Notes under the pieces: generated by a model
Told to the model about the DNA's origin: nothing
The model's input: only the letters and a program-made list of their open reading frames with translations
Database searches by the model: none
Made by a program: the position numbers and the translations under genes
Assembly (NCBI RefSeq): GCF_033783015.1
Contig: NZ_CP123907.1
Coordinates: forward strand, 868,001 to 932,000
DNA length: 64,000 nucleotides
Direction: 5' to 3'
From: Corynebacterium sp. 21KM1197
GTDB taxonomy: Bacteria; Actinomycetota; Actinomycetes; Mycobacteriales; Mycobacteriaceae
Shown: positions 36,901 through 44,663 of the stretch, one piece after another
Layout of the letters: every line of letters begins with the position of its first letter
Numbering within the stretch: the first letter of the stretch is position 1

Positions 36901-37674
36901 CACGATGTCCTCATAAGCATCCACGAAGTCGTGGAAGTTCATCTTTTCCGTTTCCTTGATGGCGGCCACCACGAGGGCGCGCGCACCATCCTTCTGCGGA
37001 AGATCAATGGCCAAGCCCAGGTTGATGTGCTCGGGATTGACCACGGTGGGCTTGCCGGCGTCGTTAAGCTCGTAGCGCACATTCATCGAGGGATGAATCT
37101 GCGTGGCCTTGATGAGCGCCCAGCCGATGATGTGGGTGAAGGAGATCTTGCCGCCGCTGGTGCGGCGCAGGTGATCGTTGATAATGGCGCGGTTTTCAAA
37201 CATGAGCCGGGCGGGCATATCGCGCACCGTGGTGGCCGTGGGAATCGTGAGGGATTCCTCCATGTTCTTGGCGATGGCCTTAAACGTGCCCTTGAGCGGC
37301 GCCGCCCCGGCCTCGGGGAGTTCCTTAATATCCGCCAGCGGGGAAACCGGCTTGGTGCGCACCGGCTTGGGACGATCCGGGGAACCACTGCGCGGGGCCT
37401 GGGCCCGCTCGGCACGGGCTGCCTGGGGCGCGGACTGCTTGGTGGAAGCCTTATCCGCACTGCCCGCACCGCCGTTCTTATCGGTGAGGTTGGTGGCGGG
37501 TTCCGCGGCGGAGGACGCCGGGGTGGGAGCGGAAGCAGGGGCGGTGGGGGTATCCCCCTGCTGGGCAAAGAGATCGCGCCACTCCTTGTCCACGGATTGC
37601 GGGTCCTTCTGCCACTGCTGGTACATCTGTTCAACCAGCCACTGATTTTGGCCGAAGTTGCTAGCGCTGCTCAC
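33922..37674 (-). CDS. odhA: 2-oxoglutarate dehydrogenase OdhA (fused E2-like/E1)
   Basis: TCA-cycle enzyme that oxidises 2-oxoglutarate, unique to corynebacteria and mycobacteria (Kgd) in fusing an E2 succinyltransferase catalytic domain to the E1 component. 1250 residues. A short N-terminal E1o segment ([20 protein letters not shown]) and a Pro/Ala linker are followed by the E2-like domain with [20 protein letters not shown] and catalytic [17 protein letters not shown]. The thiamine-diphosphate E1 region follows ([51 protein letters not shown]). It lacks a lipoyl domain, so it works with AceF. GTG 37674 gives the family start. Confidence 0.96.
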   Translation of the reverse strand: MSSASNFGQNQWLVEQMYQQWQKDPQSVDKEWRDLFAQQGDTPTAPASAPTPASSAAEPATNLTDKNGGAGSADKASTKQSAPQAARAERAQAPRSGSPDRPKPVRTKPVSPLADIKELPEAGAAPLKGTFKAIAKNMEESLTIPTATTVRDMPARLMFENRAIINDHLRRTSGGKISFTHIIGWALIKATQIHPSMNVRYELNDAGKPTVVNPEHINLGLAIDLPQKDGARALVVAAIKETEKMNFHDFVDAYEDIVARSRKNKLTMDDFQGVTISLTNPGGIGTRHSIPRLTKGQGTIIGVGAMDYPAEFAGASTDRLAELGVGKLVTITSTYDHRVIQGAESGEFLREMSRLLVDDEFYDEIFKAMGIPYSPMRWAQDVPNQGIDKNTRVIQLIEAYRSRGHLIADTNPLHWQQPGLPVPDHSDLNIESHGLTIWDLDRVFNVGGFGGKETMTLREVLSRLRAAYTLKVGSEYMHIMDKDERHWLQDRLEAGMPKPTTAEQKYILQKLNAAEAFENFLQTKYVGQKRFSLEGAESLIPLMDASIDTAAGQGLDEVVIGMPHRGRLNVLFNIVGKPLAQIFNEFEGNMQQGQIGGSGDVKYHLGAEGEHLQMFGDGEIKVTLTANPSHLEAVDPVMEGIARAKQDILDKGEDGYTVMPLMLHGDASFAGLGIVQETLNLAQLRGYTVGGTVHVVVNNQIGFTTTPDSSRSSYYSTDLAKAYDCPVFHVNGDDPEAVVWVGNLATEYRRRFGKDVFIDLICYRRRGHNEADDPSMTQPTMYAQIENRPSVRAQYTEDLIGRGDLNTEDAEAAARDFHDQMESVFNEVKEGEKKAAQEQTGITSSQQLTRGLDTSITRSELVEIGEAYAKPVDGFEFHRRVKKVAEQRAASVREGGIDWGWAELIAFSSLANSGKLVRLAGEDSRRGTFTQRHAVLFDPNTGQEANPLADLATAKGQGGRFLVYNSALTEYAGMGFEYGYSVGNPDAVVAWEAQFGDFANGAQTIIDEYVSSGEAKWGQLSSVVLLLPHGYEGQGPDHSSARIERFLQLAAEGSMTIAQPSTPANYFHLLRRHALGTMKRPLVVFTPKSMLRNKAAVSAPEDFTEVTSFRSVINDPNKVDLSGAVVGDTDKVRTILLVSGKLYWELEKRRAKDKREDVAIVRVEMLHPIPFNRLREAFECYPNAEEIVFCQDEPANQGPWPFLHEHLPELIPDLLPMRRVSRRAQSSTATGIAKVHQAEQEQLINEVFGK

Positions 37675-37855
37675 GGCAGTTACTCGCCTCATTTCATTGA
37701 TGGGTTGTACTCGCGTACTCGACTTTATCTGTCTACTGTAATGATCTTTGAAAATGTCGGGGGCGGGCCCCGCCATGAGCGCGGTACTTGCACGTCATGG
37801 AGGTTCCGGGGTGGGAGTGGCCTCCCCCAAATGTGGGGATTGTGAACAGAACTTT
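37675..37855. promoter_or_regulatory. odhA upstream region
   Basis: The region between odhA and the upstream gene has no ORF of its own. GTACTC occurs twice as GTACTCGCGTACTC (37707-37720), which also reads as the palindrome GTAC-N4-GTAC. This may be a regulator site or part of the promoter; no known motif was matched. Confidence 0.35.
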
Positions 37856-38524
37856 TTAGGCCTTCAGTTCCGCAAGGGCCTCCCGGGTGTGCTGGATCAT
37901 GCGCTTGGCGATCTTGCGATTGGCCATGAGTCCCACCACCGCGCCGATACCCAGCGGCATGAGCTTGCCCACCCAGGCCCCGGCCATCTTCTTGGTGGTG
38001 CGCTTGAGCACGGTGCGCAGCAGACGATTATTAATCTGCCCCAGGGCGGAACCGGAGAGCCGAGAAACGCTGGGGACGGAAAGCCGATCGGCTCCGGCGG
38101 GTAGGAGGGCGTCCACCACGGCGGTGCCCGAGGCCCCTAGCAGGCACATCATCACGATCATGCGGCGGCGCTCGGGATCGTGAATGTCCACCCCCTGCGC
38201 GTGGGCGCTGGCCACGGCGTAAAAGGCGGCGGTGTCGAGGAACACGAGGGATTCGGCGCTTAGCGCGGCGGCCCCGGTGAGCAGGCCCACGCCCGGAATG
38301 GCGGAGGCACCACCGGCGGAGGCGCCGGAACCGGAAACCAGGCGCAGGAAGTGCTTGTCCAGTTTCTCCTGAATCTCTGCGGGCGTGGCCTGGGGATTCT
38401 TGGCGCGGAGACGCTCCACGTAGGACTCAATCGTGGAGGCCTGAATCCGCACCGCGCGGTCGAGCCCCTTGACCAGGGCGCGGGCGGCGGGGTTACGGGG
38501 TTCCTCGGTGGGCAGGTTTGACAT
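37856..38524 (-). CDS. Conserved hypothetical protein, weakly EcsC-like
   Basis: A 222-residue protein, helical throughout, with Gly/Ala-rich hydrophobic segments (SAIPGVGLLTGAAALSAESL; KLMPLGIGAVVGLMANRKIAKRMI). A block VDIHDPERRRMIVMMCLLGASG recalls the EcsC family. The start is supported by AAGGAGAATAGAC before ATG 38524. It lies 26 bases downstream of the shikimate dehydrogenase gene and upstream of odhA. A peripheral membrane association is possible. Function unknown. Confidence 0.7.
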   Translation of the reverse strand: MSNLPTEEPRNPAARALVKGLDRAVRIQASTIESYVERLRAKNPQATPAEIQEKLDKHFLRLVSGSGASAGGASAIPGVGLLTGAAALSAESLVFLDTAAFYAVASAHAQGVDIHDPERRRMIVMMCLLGASGTAVVDALLPAGADRLSVPSVSRLSGSALGQINNRLLRTVLKRTTKKMAGAWVGKLMPLGIGAVVGLMANRKIAKRMIQHTREALAELKA

Positions 38525-38550
38525 GTCTATTCTCCTTGAAAATTATCCGT

Positions 38551-39429
38551 TTATTCCGAGGTAGCGTGGGCCGTCTGGGCGGCGTGAGTAGCGTGGGTGC
38601 GCGATGTGGTCGAGGTATCCGCCGCAGCCGCGTATTCCTCGGCTGCGCGCACCTGCGCGGGGGTGGGGGTGACCCCGGTATAAAGAGCAAATTGCTCGGC
38701 GGCCTGCAAGGCGATGATCTCTCCACCGTGGATCACGGGTAGCCCCAGGGTACGGGCGCGGCGGATCAGCGGCGTGGTCACGGGCATGGCCACGACGTCG
38801 CATACCGCCTTGGCGTGGGCGAGGTCGGCGTCGCTAAACGCCTGCACCTCCTCGTCCGCCCCGCGCATGCCCAGGGGCGTGACATTGACCAGGAACGTGG
38901 CCTCGGCGGGTACCTCGGTGGAGTAGTCCCAGCCCAGGCGGGAGGCCAGATGGGAGCCGGTGAGGTGATTGCGCGCCACGATGGTGCCGTGGAAGCCCAG
39001 GTCCGCGAGCGCGGTGGCCACGGCGGAGGCCATGCCGCCGGAACCGCGCAGCGCCACGGGCTGGGCGGGATCAACCTGGTGCGTTTCCACCAGGGACTTC
39101 ACGGCGAGGTAATCGGTGTTATAGCCGGTGAGGCGCCCGCCGTCATTGACGATGGTATTGACCGATTCCAGCCGCTTGGCAGAGGGGTCCAGCGAGTCCA
39201 GCAGCGGAATGACCTCCTGCTTATAGGGCATGGACACCCCCGCCCCGCGGATCCCTAGGCCCCGGATGCCCACCACGGCGGCGGTGATGTCCTCCGGGGC
39301 GATGGACTTATACAGGTAATTCAGGCCTAGCTGGGCGTAGAGCCAGTTGTGAAAGCGCACCCCGTGGTTGGAGGGGCGTGCCGCGAGGGAGATACATAGG
39401 GTGGTGTCGCGATCAACGAGGTTTACCAT
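38551..39429 (-). CDS. aroE: Shikimate 5-dehydrogenase
   Basis: NADPH-dependent reduction of 3-dehydroshikimate or a related quinate/shikimate substrate. About 292 residues. Its shikimate-binding start is a variant (TLCISLAARPSNHGVRFHNWLY), but the catalytic Lys motif GAGVSMPYKQEVIPLLDSL and the Asp motif NTIVNDGGRLTGYNTDY are intact. The nucleotide domain has LRGSGGMASAVATAL. Corynebacteria carry several aroE paralogues, so the physiological substrate is uncertain. ATG 39429 lies 7 bases after a minus-strand TACGGT and very close to GGAG; longer upstream frames lack support. The C-terminal tail is Ala/Thr-rich. Confidence 0.85.
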   Translation of the reverse strand: MVNLVDRDTTLCISLAARPSNHGVRFHNWLYAQLGLNYLYKSIAPEDITAAVVGIRGLGIRGAGVSMPYKQEVIPLLDSLDPSAKRLESVNTIVNDGGRLTGYNTDYLAVKSLVETHQVDPAQPVALRGSGGMASAVATALADLGFHGTIVARNHLTGSHLASRLGWDYSTEVPAEATFLVNVTPLGMRGADEEVQAFSDADLAHAKAVCDVVAMPVTTPLIRRARTLGLPVIHGGEIIALQAAEQFALYTGVTPTPAQVRAAEEYAAAADTSTTSRTHATHAAQTAHATSE

Positions 39430-39570
39430 GTGCTCCACCGTAGAACATGGGCGGGACAGGGCGCATGAACTGGGTAAATGTGGAGGAGCGGCGCGTAACG
39501 GGCGCGGGTAGCGCAAGCGGGCTAGTCTGGTGCGTGTTCATTCCTCGTTGCTGGGAAGGTAGGCAAGACC

Positions 39571-40371
39571 ATGAGCTTCTTTGAGGACATCGCCGCTGCG
39601 CTTGATTCCGATGGCATTGAGTCCCGCGTGGGGGGCGAGGTGCTTTTTGTGCCCATCACCTCCGAGGTGGAGATTCAGTTCGTTGAGATCGACGCCCTGC
39701 TTCCCGCCGCCAACGTTTACATCGCCGCCGCGGATGTGGACGAGGACGATGAGGACTTTGAGGCCGTGCTCGTCTCCGTGGTGTTCTCCGTGGAGGACGC
39801 CGTGGCCACCGTGGCCCACCACATCGCCACCGATCAGGTGGTTACCGTCCTGCGCGACCTTCTGGATGGCACCGACGAGCGCATCAGCGACCTGGAGTTC
39901 TACCAGGACGCCCTGGAGCCCAACCTGGTGCATGCCGAGGTGGGGGAGAACTCCGAGGTGCAGGTGTTCGTGGAGCTTATCGACGGTCGCCCCACCGCGC
40001 GCGTGAGCTTCATCAGCGCGGGGGAATCCTTCGACGATTTGGTGGATCAGGCGATCGAGGAACTGTGGGAGTCCGATGGCGAGGCCATGCTCACCGAGGA
40101 GGATCGTCAGCGCCTCTTCAGCGGCCTCGGTGAGGGCGCGGACCTGGGCGAGGAGGAGGTCCTGGAACTCGGAGAGTTTACCGACTTCGATCGCCTCTTT
40201 GACGTGCTTTCCCTGGCCGTGGATCAGGCGGAAAGCTGGGAGGAGCAACTCCTGCCCTTCGACGAAGAGGACTATGACGGCGAGGACTACGAGGATGAGC
40301 CGGAGGTATATGACCCGGAGGATGACCTCGTGGACGCGGACGGCGCAGATGACGGGGAGGAAGAAGAATAG
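39571..40371 (+). CDS. Highly acidic conserved hypothetical protein
   Basis: A 266-residue cytoplasmic protein, very rich in Asp and Glu, with a globular first 230 residues (FFEDIAAALDSDGIESRVGGEVLFVPITSEVEIQFVEI...). The tail is an almost pure acidic run (DEEDYDGEDYEDEPEVYDPEDD to the end). It has no Cys and no membrane segment. It resembles conserved corynebacterial proteins of unknown function. GGAAGG precedes ATG 39571, and a TAGTCT hexamer at 39523 is a likely -10. Its stop codon overlaps the proposed start of the nucleoside hydrolase. It contains a GCTTATCGACG copy at 39975. Confidence 0.75.
   Translation: MSFFEDIAAALDSDGIESRVGGEVLFVPITSEVEIQFVEIDALLPAANVYIAAADVDEDDEDFEAVLVSVVFSVEDAVATVAHHIATDQVVTVLRDLLDGTDERISDLEFYQDALEPNLVHAEVGENSEVQVFVELIDGRPTARVSFISAGESFDDLVDQAIEELWESDGEAMLTEEDRQRLFSGLGEGADLGEEEVLELGEFTDFDRLFDVLSLAVDQAESWEEQLLPFDEEDYDGEDYEDEPEVYDPEDDLVDADGADDGEEEE
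39975..39985 (+). repeat. GCTTATCGACG motif copy 4
   Basis: Exact copy in the acidic-protein gene, read CTT ATC GAC (Leu-Ile-Asp). Confidence 0.6.
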
Positions 40372-41303
40372 TTCCCCAGGTTCTCCTCGACTGCGATACC
40401 GGGATTGATGATTCCCTGGCACTGATGTACCTCGCCGCCCTCCATCGCGCCGGGGAAATAAAGTTGTGCGGAGTGACTTGCACGGCGGGGAATACCACGG
40501 CGGCGCAGGCGGCGAGGAATAGCCGCTATATTCTGTATCGCTGCGGGATCACCGATATCCCCGTGGTGGCGGGGGTACCGGCCCCGCTGGCCGTGGACCT
40601 GGTGACCACCCCGGAGACGCACGGCCCCACGGGGCTGGGCTATCTCCATGCGCCGGAAGCACGGGGTTTCCAGCACCAAGACCCCGAGGCCGGTCAATCC
40701 TGGCACGACCTATGGGCCGAGCACCCCCAGGCGCACGTGATCGTGGTGGGGCCGGCCACCCACCTGGCCTTGTGGGGATCGCGGGAGAGGGCCACCCTCA
40801 TGGGCGGGGCATACCTTTATCCCGGAAATACCACTCCCACCGCCGAGTGGAACTCCTGGGTGGATCCACACGCCGCCAAGCGGGCCTTTGCGCAGGCCAC
40901 CACCCCCATTACCGTGTGTTCCCTGGGAGTGACGGAGCGATTCACCCTCGATCCCACTTCCCTGGATGTGCTGGTGGCGGCCCTGGGACAGGCGGATATT
41001 GCCCGCGATCTCCCGGAACTCCTGCGCTTTTACTTTGAGTTTCACCACGCACAGGGCGAGGGATACCTGGCGCAGATTCATGACCTGTTCACCTGCATGA
41101 TCGGGCTGGGCACCGTGGCCGCAAAGGGGAAACTCACGCGGGTAGACGTGGAGGCAGATTCTCCCCTCCTGCGCGGCACCACGGTGGCGGACGTCCGAGG
41201 ACATTGGGGCCTGCCGCCCAACGCGCGATTAATAGAGGAAGCCGATGTGCCGGGGGCGCACCGGGAACTGCTGCGTGCGGCGGCGCTGCTGCGGGAATGT
41301 TAA
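40368..41303 (+). CDS. Inosine-uridine preferring nucleoside hydrolase, non-canonical start
   Basis: Ca2+-dependent N-ribohydrolase that splits ribonucleosides to base and ribose. The family N-terminal metal motif is present as VLLDCDTGIDDSLALMYLAAL, but it lies upstream of the first ATG (40425). Between the previous in-frame stop (TGA 40350) and that motif there is no ATG, GTG or TTG. The best start is ATA at 40368, which overlaps the previous gene's TAG and sits 7 bases after GGGGAGG. Starting at 40425 would delete the metal site. Later blocks (GVTCTAGNTT, VVGPATHLAL, WNSWVDPHAAKRAF) are typical. It is followed by an ECF transporter. Confidence 0.78.
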   Translation: MVPQVLLDCDTGIDDSLALMYLAALHRAGEIKLCGVTCTAGNTTAAQAARNSRYILYRCGITDIPVVAGVPAPLAVDLVTTPETHGPTGLGYLHAPEARGFQHQDPEAGQSWHDLWAEHPQAHVIVVGPATHLALWGSRERATLMGGAYLYPGNTTPTAEWNSWVDPHAAKRAFAQATTPITVCSLGVTERFTLDPTSLDVLVAALGQADIARDLPELLRFYFEFHHAQGEGYLAQIHDLFTCMIGLGTVAAKGKLTRVDVEADSPLLRGTTVADVRGHWGLPPNARLIEEADVPGAHRELLRAAALLREC

Positions 41304-41341
41304 AGTATTGTCCCGATAACGGAGCCACCAGTCAGGTCAAG

Positions 41342-41374
41342 CACCGTCCCGAGGTGACATAGGGGCGGGGTTTT
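41342..41374 (+). terminator. Terminator or attenuator before ECF transporter
   Basis: CACCGTCCC (41342-41350) pairs with GGGGCGGGG (41362-41370) with one mismatch, followed by TTTT. The same 5' arm can alternatively pair as CACC-GTCCCGA-GGTG, so it could be an attenuator as well as a terminator of the hydrolase gene. No known riboswitch class was recognised. Confidence 0.5.
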
Positions 41375-41437
41375 CTGTGTGCCTCCATTTCCACGTATCT
41401 CACCCGATACCCACCCGATGAGGGAGTGCTTTTGCCC

Positions 41438-42190
41438 ATGAGCCTGTCACTGAGCCTGCCCCGCCGTATCCTCGCCCTCGCGGGCGTGGTGTGCATCGTT
41501 GCCACCTGGCTTTACCTGGTTCTTGTTCGGCCCGCCGATTGGGAATCCGTGGGCGGTTCCGCCTCCGCGATCATCACGCTGGCCGGATATGTGGGCGGCG
41601 CGGTGTTGCTCCTGGCCGCCACCCTCCCCGCGGTGCCGGTGCGCACCATTTCCTTGATCCCGGTGGCCCTGGTGCTCAACATCGTGGTGGGGGAGATCGT
41701 GGGCAGCGTGGGGATACCGCTCTACCTGGATTCCCTGGGCACCGTCCTGGTGGCGGCGCTGGCCGGGCCCCTGGTGGGCCTGGCCACCGGAACCCTTAGC
41801 TCCGTGGTCTGGGGCCTGATTAATCCCGCCGCGCTGCCCTTTGCCGCGGCGAGCGCCCTGGTGGGCGGCCTGGCTGGCTGGCTGCTGAATAACAAGAAGG
41901 TGGTGCGCACCTGGTGGGCCACGGCGCTCTCCGGCGCGCTGGTGGGGATCATCTGCGGCATGATCGCGGCCCCGGTGGCGGCCTTTGTGTATGGCGGCAC
42001 CGCTGGGGTGGGCACGGGTGCCCTGGTTTCCGCCTTCCGAGCGATGGGCAATAGCCTGCTGGGCTCGGTGACCTTGCAGTCCTTCATCTCCGATCCCCTG
42101 GATAAGATCCTGGTATTCCTCCTGGTACGCCAGGCCGTCATGGCGCTGCCCAAGCGCACGGTGGCGCAGTTGCGGGGTGAGGGTGCCTAG
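41438..42190 (+). CDS. ECF transporter S (substrate-binding) component
   Basis: A 250-residue membrane protein with about six hydrophobic segments. The stretch LNIVVGEIVGSVGIPLYLDSLGTVLVAALAGPLVGLATGTLS is typical of one ECF S-component group (PxYLDTxGT). Substrate is unknown; the adjoining nucleoside hydrolase hints at nucleosides or bases (inference). ATG 41438 follows GAGGGAG by 11 bases. A mini-ORF of 7 codons starts at ATG 41418 (MRECFCP) and its TGA overlaps the start, so leader-peptide coupling is possible. A GTG at 41426 is an alternative start. Confidence 0.8.
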   Translation: MSLSLSLPRRILALAGVVCIVATWLYLVLVRPADWESVGGSASAIITLAGYVGGAVLLLAATLPAVPVRTISLIPVALVLNIVVGEIVGSVGIPLYLDSLGTVLVAALAGPLVGLATGTLSSVVWGLINPAALPFAAASALVGGLAGWLLNNKKVVRTWWATALSGALVGIICGMIAAPVAAFVYGGTAGVGTGALVSAFRAMGNSLLGSVTLQSFISDPLDKILVFLLVRQAVMALPKRTVAQLRGEGA

Positions 42191-42914
42191 CAGCGGAGTG
42201 AGCGTTCACCCCTTTACCAGCCTTTCCCTGGCTGCCAGCGGGTGGATAGCGGTGGTGGGACTCAATTCCCCCTGGTTCTCCGCCGCGTGTGTTCTGGTTT
42301 CCTGGGTCTATGCGGGGGTGTGCGCGGCGCAGCCAAAAAACCTCATGAGCCGGGTGGTGCGTGTGCCGCTATGGAGCGTGGCCCTCAGTGCGCCGGTGGC
42401 GGCCTCCATGATTCTCATTCACGCACCGCACGGGCGGCAGCGCTTGGCACCGTTGCTCACCAGCGATGGTCTCCTGGTGGCCCTGGAACTGACGCTGCGG
42501 TTCATGGCCTTGGTAACGGTGGTGGTGGCCGCGACCGCCACCTTTAAGGTCGCGGATTTGGCCAAGGCGCTACAGATGGCGGGGGTACCGGCTTCCCTGG
42601 GATACGTGGTGGGGGCCACCTTGCAGTTGGCCCCGGAGGCGCGCTCCGCGATACGTCGCATTAAGGAAGCCAACGCGCTGGCGGGGCGCTCCACGCGGGG
42701 ATCGGCGGTGTTTCCCAGGGTGGTCGTGCCGCTGATGACCACGCTGATGGTGCGGGCCGCGCATAGTTCTGCCACCTTGGAGACGCTGGGTTTGGGGCGC
42801 ACTGGGCCGCGAACAGTGCTGAGCCCGGTGCCGGATTCTCCGGGGCAGCGCGTGCTGCGCTGGGCCGTACCGTGCGTATCCGTGGCCGTGGTAGTGGGGG
42901 GTTACGCGCTATGA
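42177..42914 (+). CDS. ecfT: ECF transporter transmembrane component EcfT
   Basis: A 245-residue membrane subunit that couples ATP hydrolysis to toppling of the S component. Hydrophobic helices occupy the first half and the end (VPCVSVAVVVGGYAL). The cytoplasmic coupling helices carry RRIKEANALAGRSTRG and AAHSSATLETLGLGRTG, which correspond to the two Ala-Arg-Gly type motifs of EcfT in a diverged form. GTG 42177 overlaps the S-component stop by 14 bases, and the gene's stop overlaps the ATPase start (ATGA), so the three are translated together. Confidence 0.82.
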   Translation: MRVPSSGVSVHPFTSLSLAASGWIAVVGLNSPWFSAACVLVSWVYAGVCAAQPKNLMSRVVRVPLWSVALSAPVAASMILIHAPHGRQRLAPLLTSDGLLVALELTLRFMALVTVVVAATATFKVADLAKALQMAGVPASLGYVVGATLQLAPEARSAIRRIKEANALAGRSTRGSAVFPRVVVPLMTTLMVRAAHSSATLETLGLGRTGPRTVLSPVPDSPGQRVLRWAVPCVSVAVVVGGYAL

Positions 42915-44077
42915 GGAGGGCACGGGCTATTGAGCAGATCCGGGAGCGGTATCTGTTGCCGGGAACGATCACGCAGGTGGTGGGGGAATCTGGCAGTGGT
43001 TTGAGCACGCTGGCGCGCGAGGTCACGGCCGCCCACGGCGCGGCGGTGATGGTGGCGCAGGACGCCGAGGGCGCGCTGAGCGGCTTGCGTGAAACGGTCC
43101 GCGAGGAGGTGGCCTTTGGCCTGGAGCAGCGGGGAATACCCCGCGAGCGCATGAAGAGCGCGGTGGCGGAGGTAATAGAGAGCCTGGAATTGGGCGATCT
43201 GGCGCATGCGCACCCCGCCGCGCTTTCCGGCGGGCAGACCCGCAGGTTGGCGCTGGCCACGATGGCGGTGCTCCTTTCCTTCGATACCGCAGCGCTGGTG
43301 GGCGATGATCCCCTGGCCGGATTGGACGCGGAATCGCGCCGGGCGGTGGTGAGTTTGTGCCGGGATCTGACGCGGTGCGGCCGGGCCGTGCTGCTGGTGG
43401 GCTACGAGGCGGCACCGGAACTGCCGGGCCCGGTGCTGTGGTGGGACGGTGAGGAACTGCACGACGAGGTGTCTCAACCACGGTTTTTCCCTCCCGAACC
43501 CGTGGCGCCGCGCCCGCAACGCGAGTATTTCCACGGGGTGTGGGTGCGGCGGGGAGCGGGCTTCCGCAGTGGCCCCCACGATCTCAGCGTGGCGCGCGGC
43601 GGGGTGACCTGGGTGCGTGGCCCCAATGGGGCGGGCAAGACCTCCTTGCTGCGGGCCCTCGCCGGGCTCGACGGGGCACAACCCAGCGTTGGGGTGGCCC
43701 TGGCCTTGCAGCGCAGCCGCGATCAGGTATTGGACACCCAGGCGGCGCGCATGGTGGGGGACCCCGAGGTGTGTCGGCGCTGGGGGATCGATCCGCAGGC
43801 GCACCCCCTGGACCTGTGCGCCAGCGATCTGCGCTGCGCACAGGTACTGGCGGCGGCGGAGTTGGGCCGCCCGGTGCTGGCCCTGGACGAGCCTGACGTG
43901 GGGTGTGATCCCTCCGGGAGGCATCGCCTGCACCGCATCGTGGCCGAGCGCCTTGAGGTGGGTACGGCGGTGGTGATGACCTGCCATGACCGCGCCTTCA
44001 TGGAGCAGGTGGCGCGATATGCCACGGTGGAAACCCATGATCTTCTCAGGCCGCAGAGGCCGATGAGGCCTCGGTAA
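42911..44077 (+). CDS. Fused double ECF ATPase with one degenerate site
   Basis: A 388-residue protein with two ABC ATPase domains in one chain, replacing separate EcfA and EcfA'. In NBD1 (about 1-185) the Walker A is GESGSGLST, with Leu-31 in place of the essential Lys. LSGGQ is intact (105-109), Walker B ends DD (132-133), and no switch His was seen. In NBD2 (about 205-388) Walker A GPNGAGKTS (237-245), Walker B LALDEPD and H-loop TCHD (His-359) are intact, but the signature is CASDLR (303-308). Only the site made of NBD2 Walker A/B and NBD1 LSGGQ is consensus. Confidence 0.87.
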   Translation: MRRARAIEQIRERYLLPGTITQVVGESGSGLSTLAREVTAAHGAAVMVAQDAEGALSGLRETVREEVAFGLEQRGIPRERMKSAVAEVIESLELGDLAHAHPAALSGGQTRRLALATMAVLLSFDTAALVGDDPLAGLDAESRRAVVSLCRDLTRCGRAVLLVGYEAAPELPGPVLWWDGEELHDEVSQPRFFPPEPVAPRPQREYFHGVWVRRGAGFRSGPHDLSVARGGVTWVRGPNGAGKTSLLRALAGLDGAQPSVGVALALQRSRDQVLDTQAARMVGDPEVCRRWGIDPQAHPLDLCASDLRCAQVLAAAELGRPVLALDEPDVGCDPSGRHRLHRIVAERLEVGTAVVMTCHDRAFMEQVARYATVETHDLLRPQRPMRPR

Positions 44078-44573
44078 ACAGGGAAGGTGGGGTGTCGAGG
44101 GGAAGGAAACGCCCGTCTACGCACCAGCGATAGGTGGGCGTGGCTTCCCCCAGGAACTCGTGGACGGCCGTGATCGCCCCCTCGGGGAGCAGCGCGCGCA
44201 CCCAGGCCTCCGCGACGGCGGGGCGAACCGGCTGGCCGTCGGCCCGGCTAAAGCGCAGGCTGATGAGGTAGGCGGCCTCGTGATGAGGATTGAAGCCGCG
44301 AATCCGGGCGCGGGCGCGAGGCCCCATGCGGTGACGGCTGAGCGCCACGTTGAGTTCGCCGCCGGTGAGGGGATCGGGCAGGCGGTGTACGGGAGGCCGC
44401 CATAGCGCCCGGCCGGAGTGCGTGCGCGCGAGGCACCGGGGGTGCCGCAGGATGGCGGCCAGGCGGCCTAGAAGATCGCCGTGATGATCCCGCAGATAGC
44501 GTGAAAGCATGGCGCTGAGATCGGGGTGGGCAAGGGGCGTGATGGTACCGATTTTCTTCATGTGCTGAACCAT
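44046..44573 (-). CDS. Hypothetical protein downstream of LexA-box-like site
   Basis: A 175-residue soluble protein, Arg/His/Pro-rich, with no membrane segment or signal. Recognisable blocks are MLSRYLRDHHGDLLGRLAAILRHPRCLARTHSGRALWRPP and FNPHHEAAYLISLRFSRADGQPVRPAVAEAWVRALLPEGA. I do not recognise the family. It overlaps the ECF ATPase gene by 32 bases tail to tail. ATG 44573 or 44561 may start it; neither has a clear ribosome site. A GAAC-N4-GTTC site next to a TATTAT hexamer about 40 bases upstream suggests SOS control. Confidence 0.6.
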   Translation of the reverse strand: MVQHMKKIGTITPLAHPDLSAMLSRYLRDHHGDLLGRLAAILRHPRCLARTHSGRALWRPPVHRLPDPLTGGELNVALSRHRMGPRARARIRGFNPHHEAAYLISLRFSRADGQPVRPAVAEAWVRALLPEGAITAVHEFLGEATPTYRWCVDGRFLPLDTPPSLFTEASSASAA

Positions 44574-44606
44574 AGGGGAGAGGTGGGACGGGAGACGGAC
44601 GCTGTG

Positions 44607-44620
44607 TGAACGTATGTTCT
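44607..44620. promoter_or_regulatory. LexA (SOS) box-like palindrome
   Basis: TGAACGTATGTTCT contains GAAC-GTAT-GTTC (44608-44619), which fits the Gram-positive LexA consensus CGAAC-RNRY-GTTCG except for the outermost bases. It lies in the short divergent region between the hypothetical gene and the MFS transporter, beside a minus-strand TATTAT. Confidence 0.5.
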
Positions 44621-44663
44621 AATAATACCGCGCGGCGGGGAAGAGGTCTAGGGTAGAAGCGCT

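Noticed and set aside
33913..37845. 1310-codon plus-strand frame opposite odhA
   Set aside because: Gly/His/Val/Leu-rich shadow created by high third-position GC in odhA.
41304..41437. Riboswitch (TPP, cobalamin, preQ1, SAM, purine) before the ECF operon
   Set aside because: None of the conserved sequence elements of these classes could be found; only a terminator-like hairpin with alternative pairing is supported.
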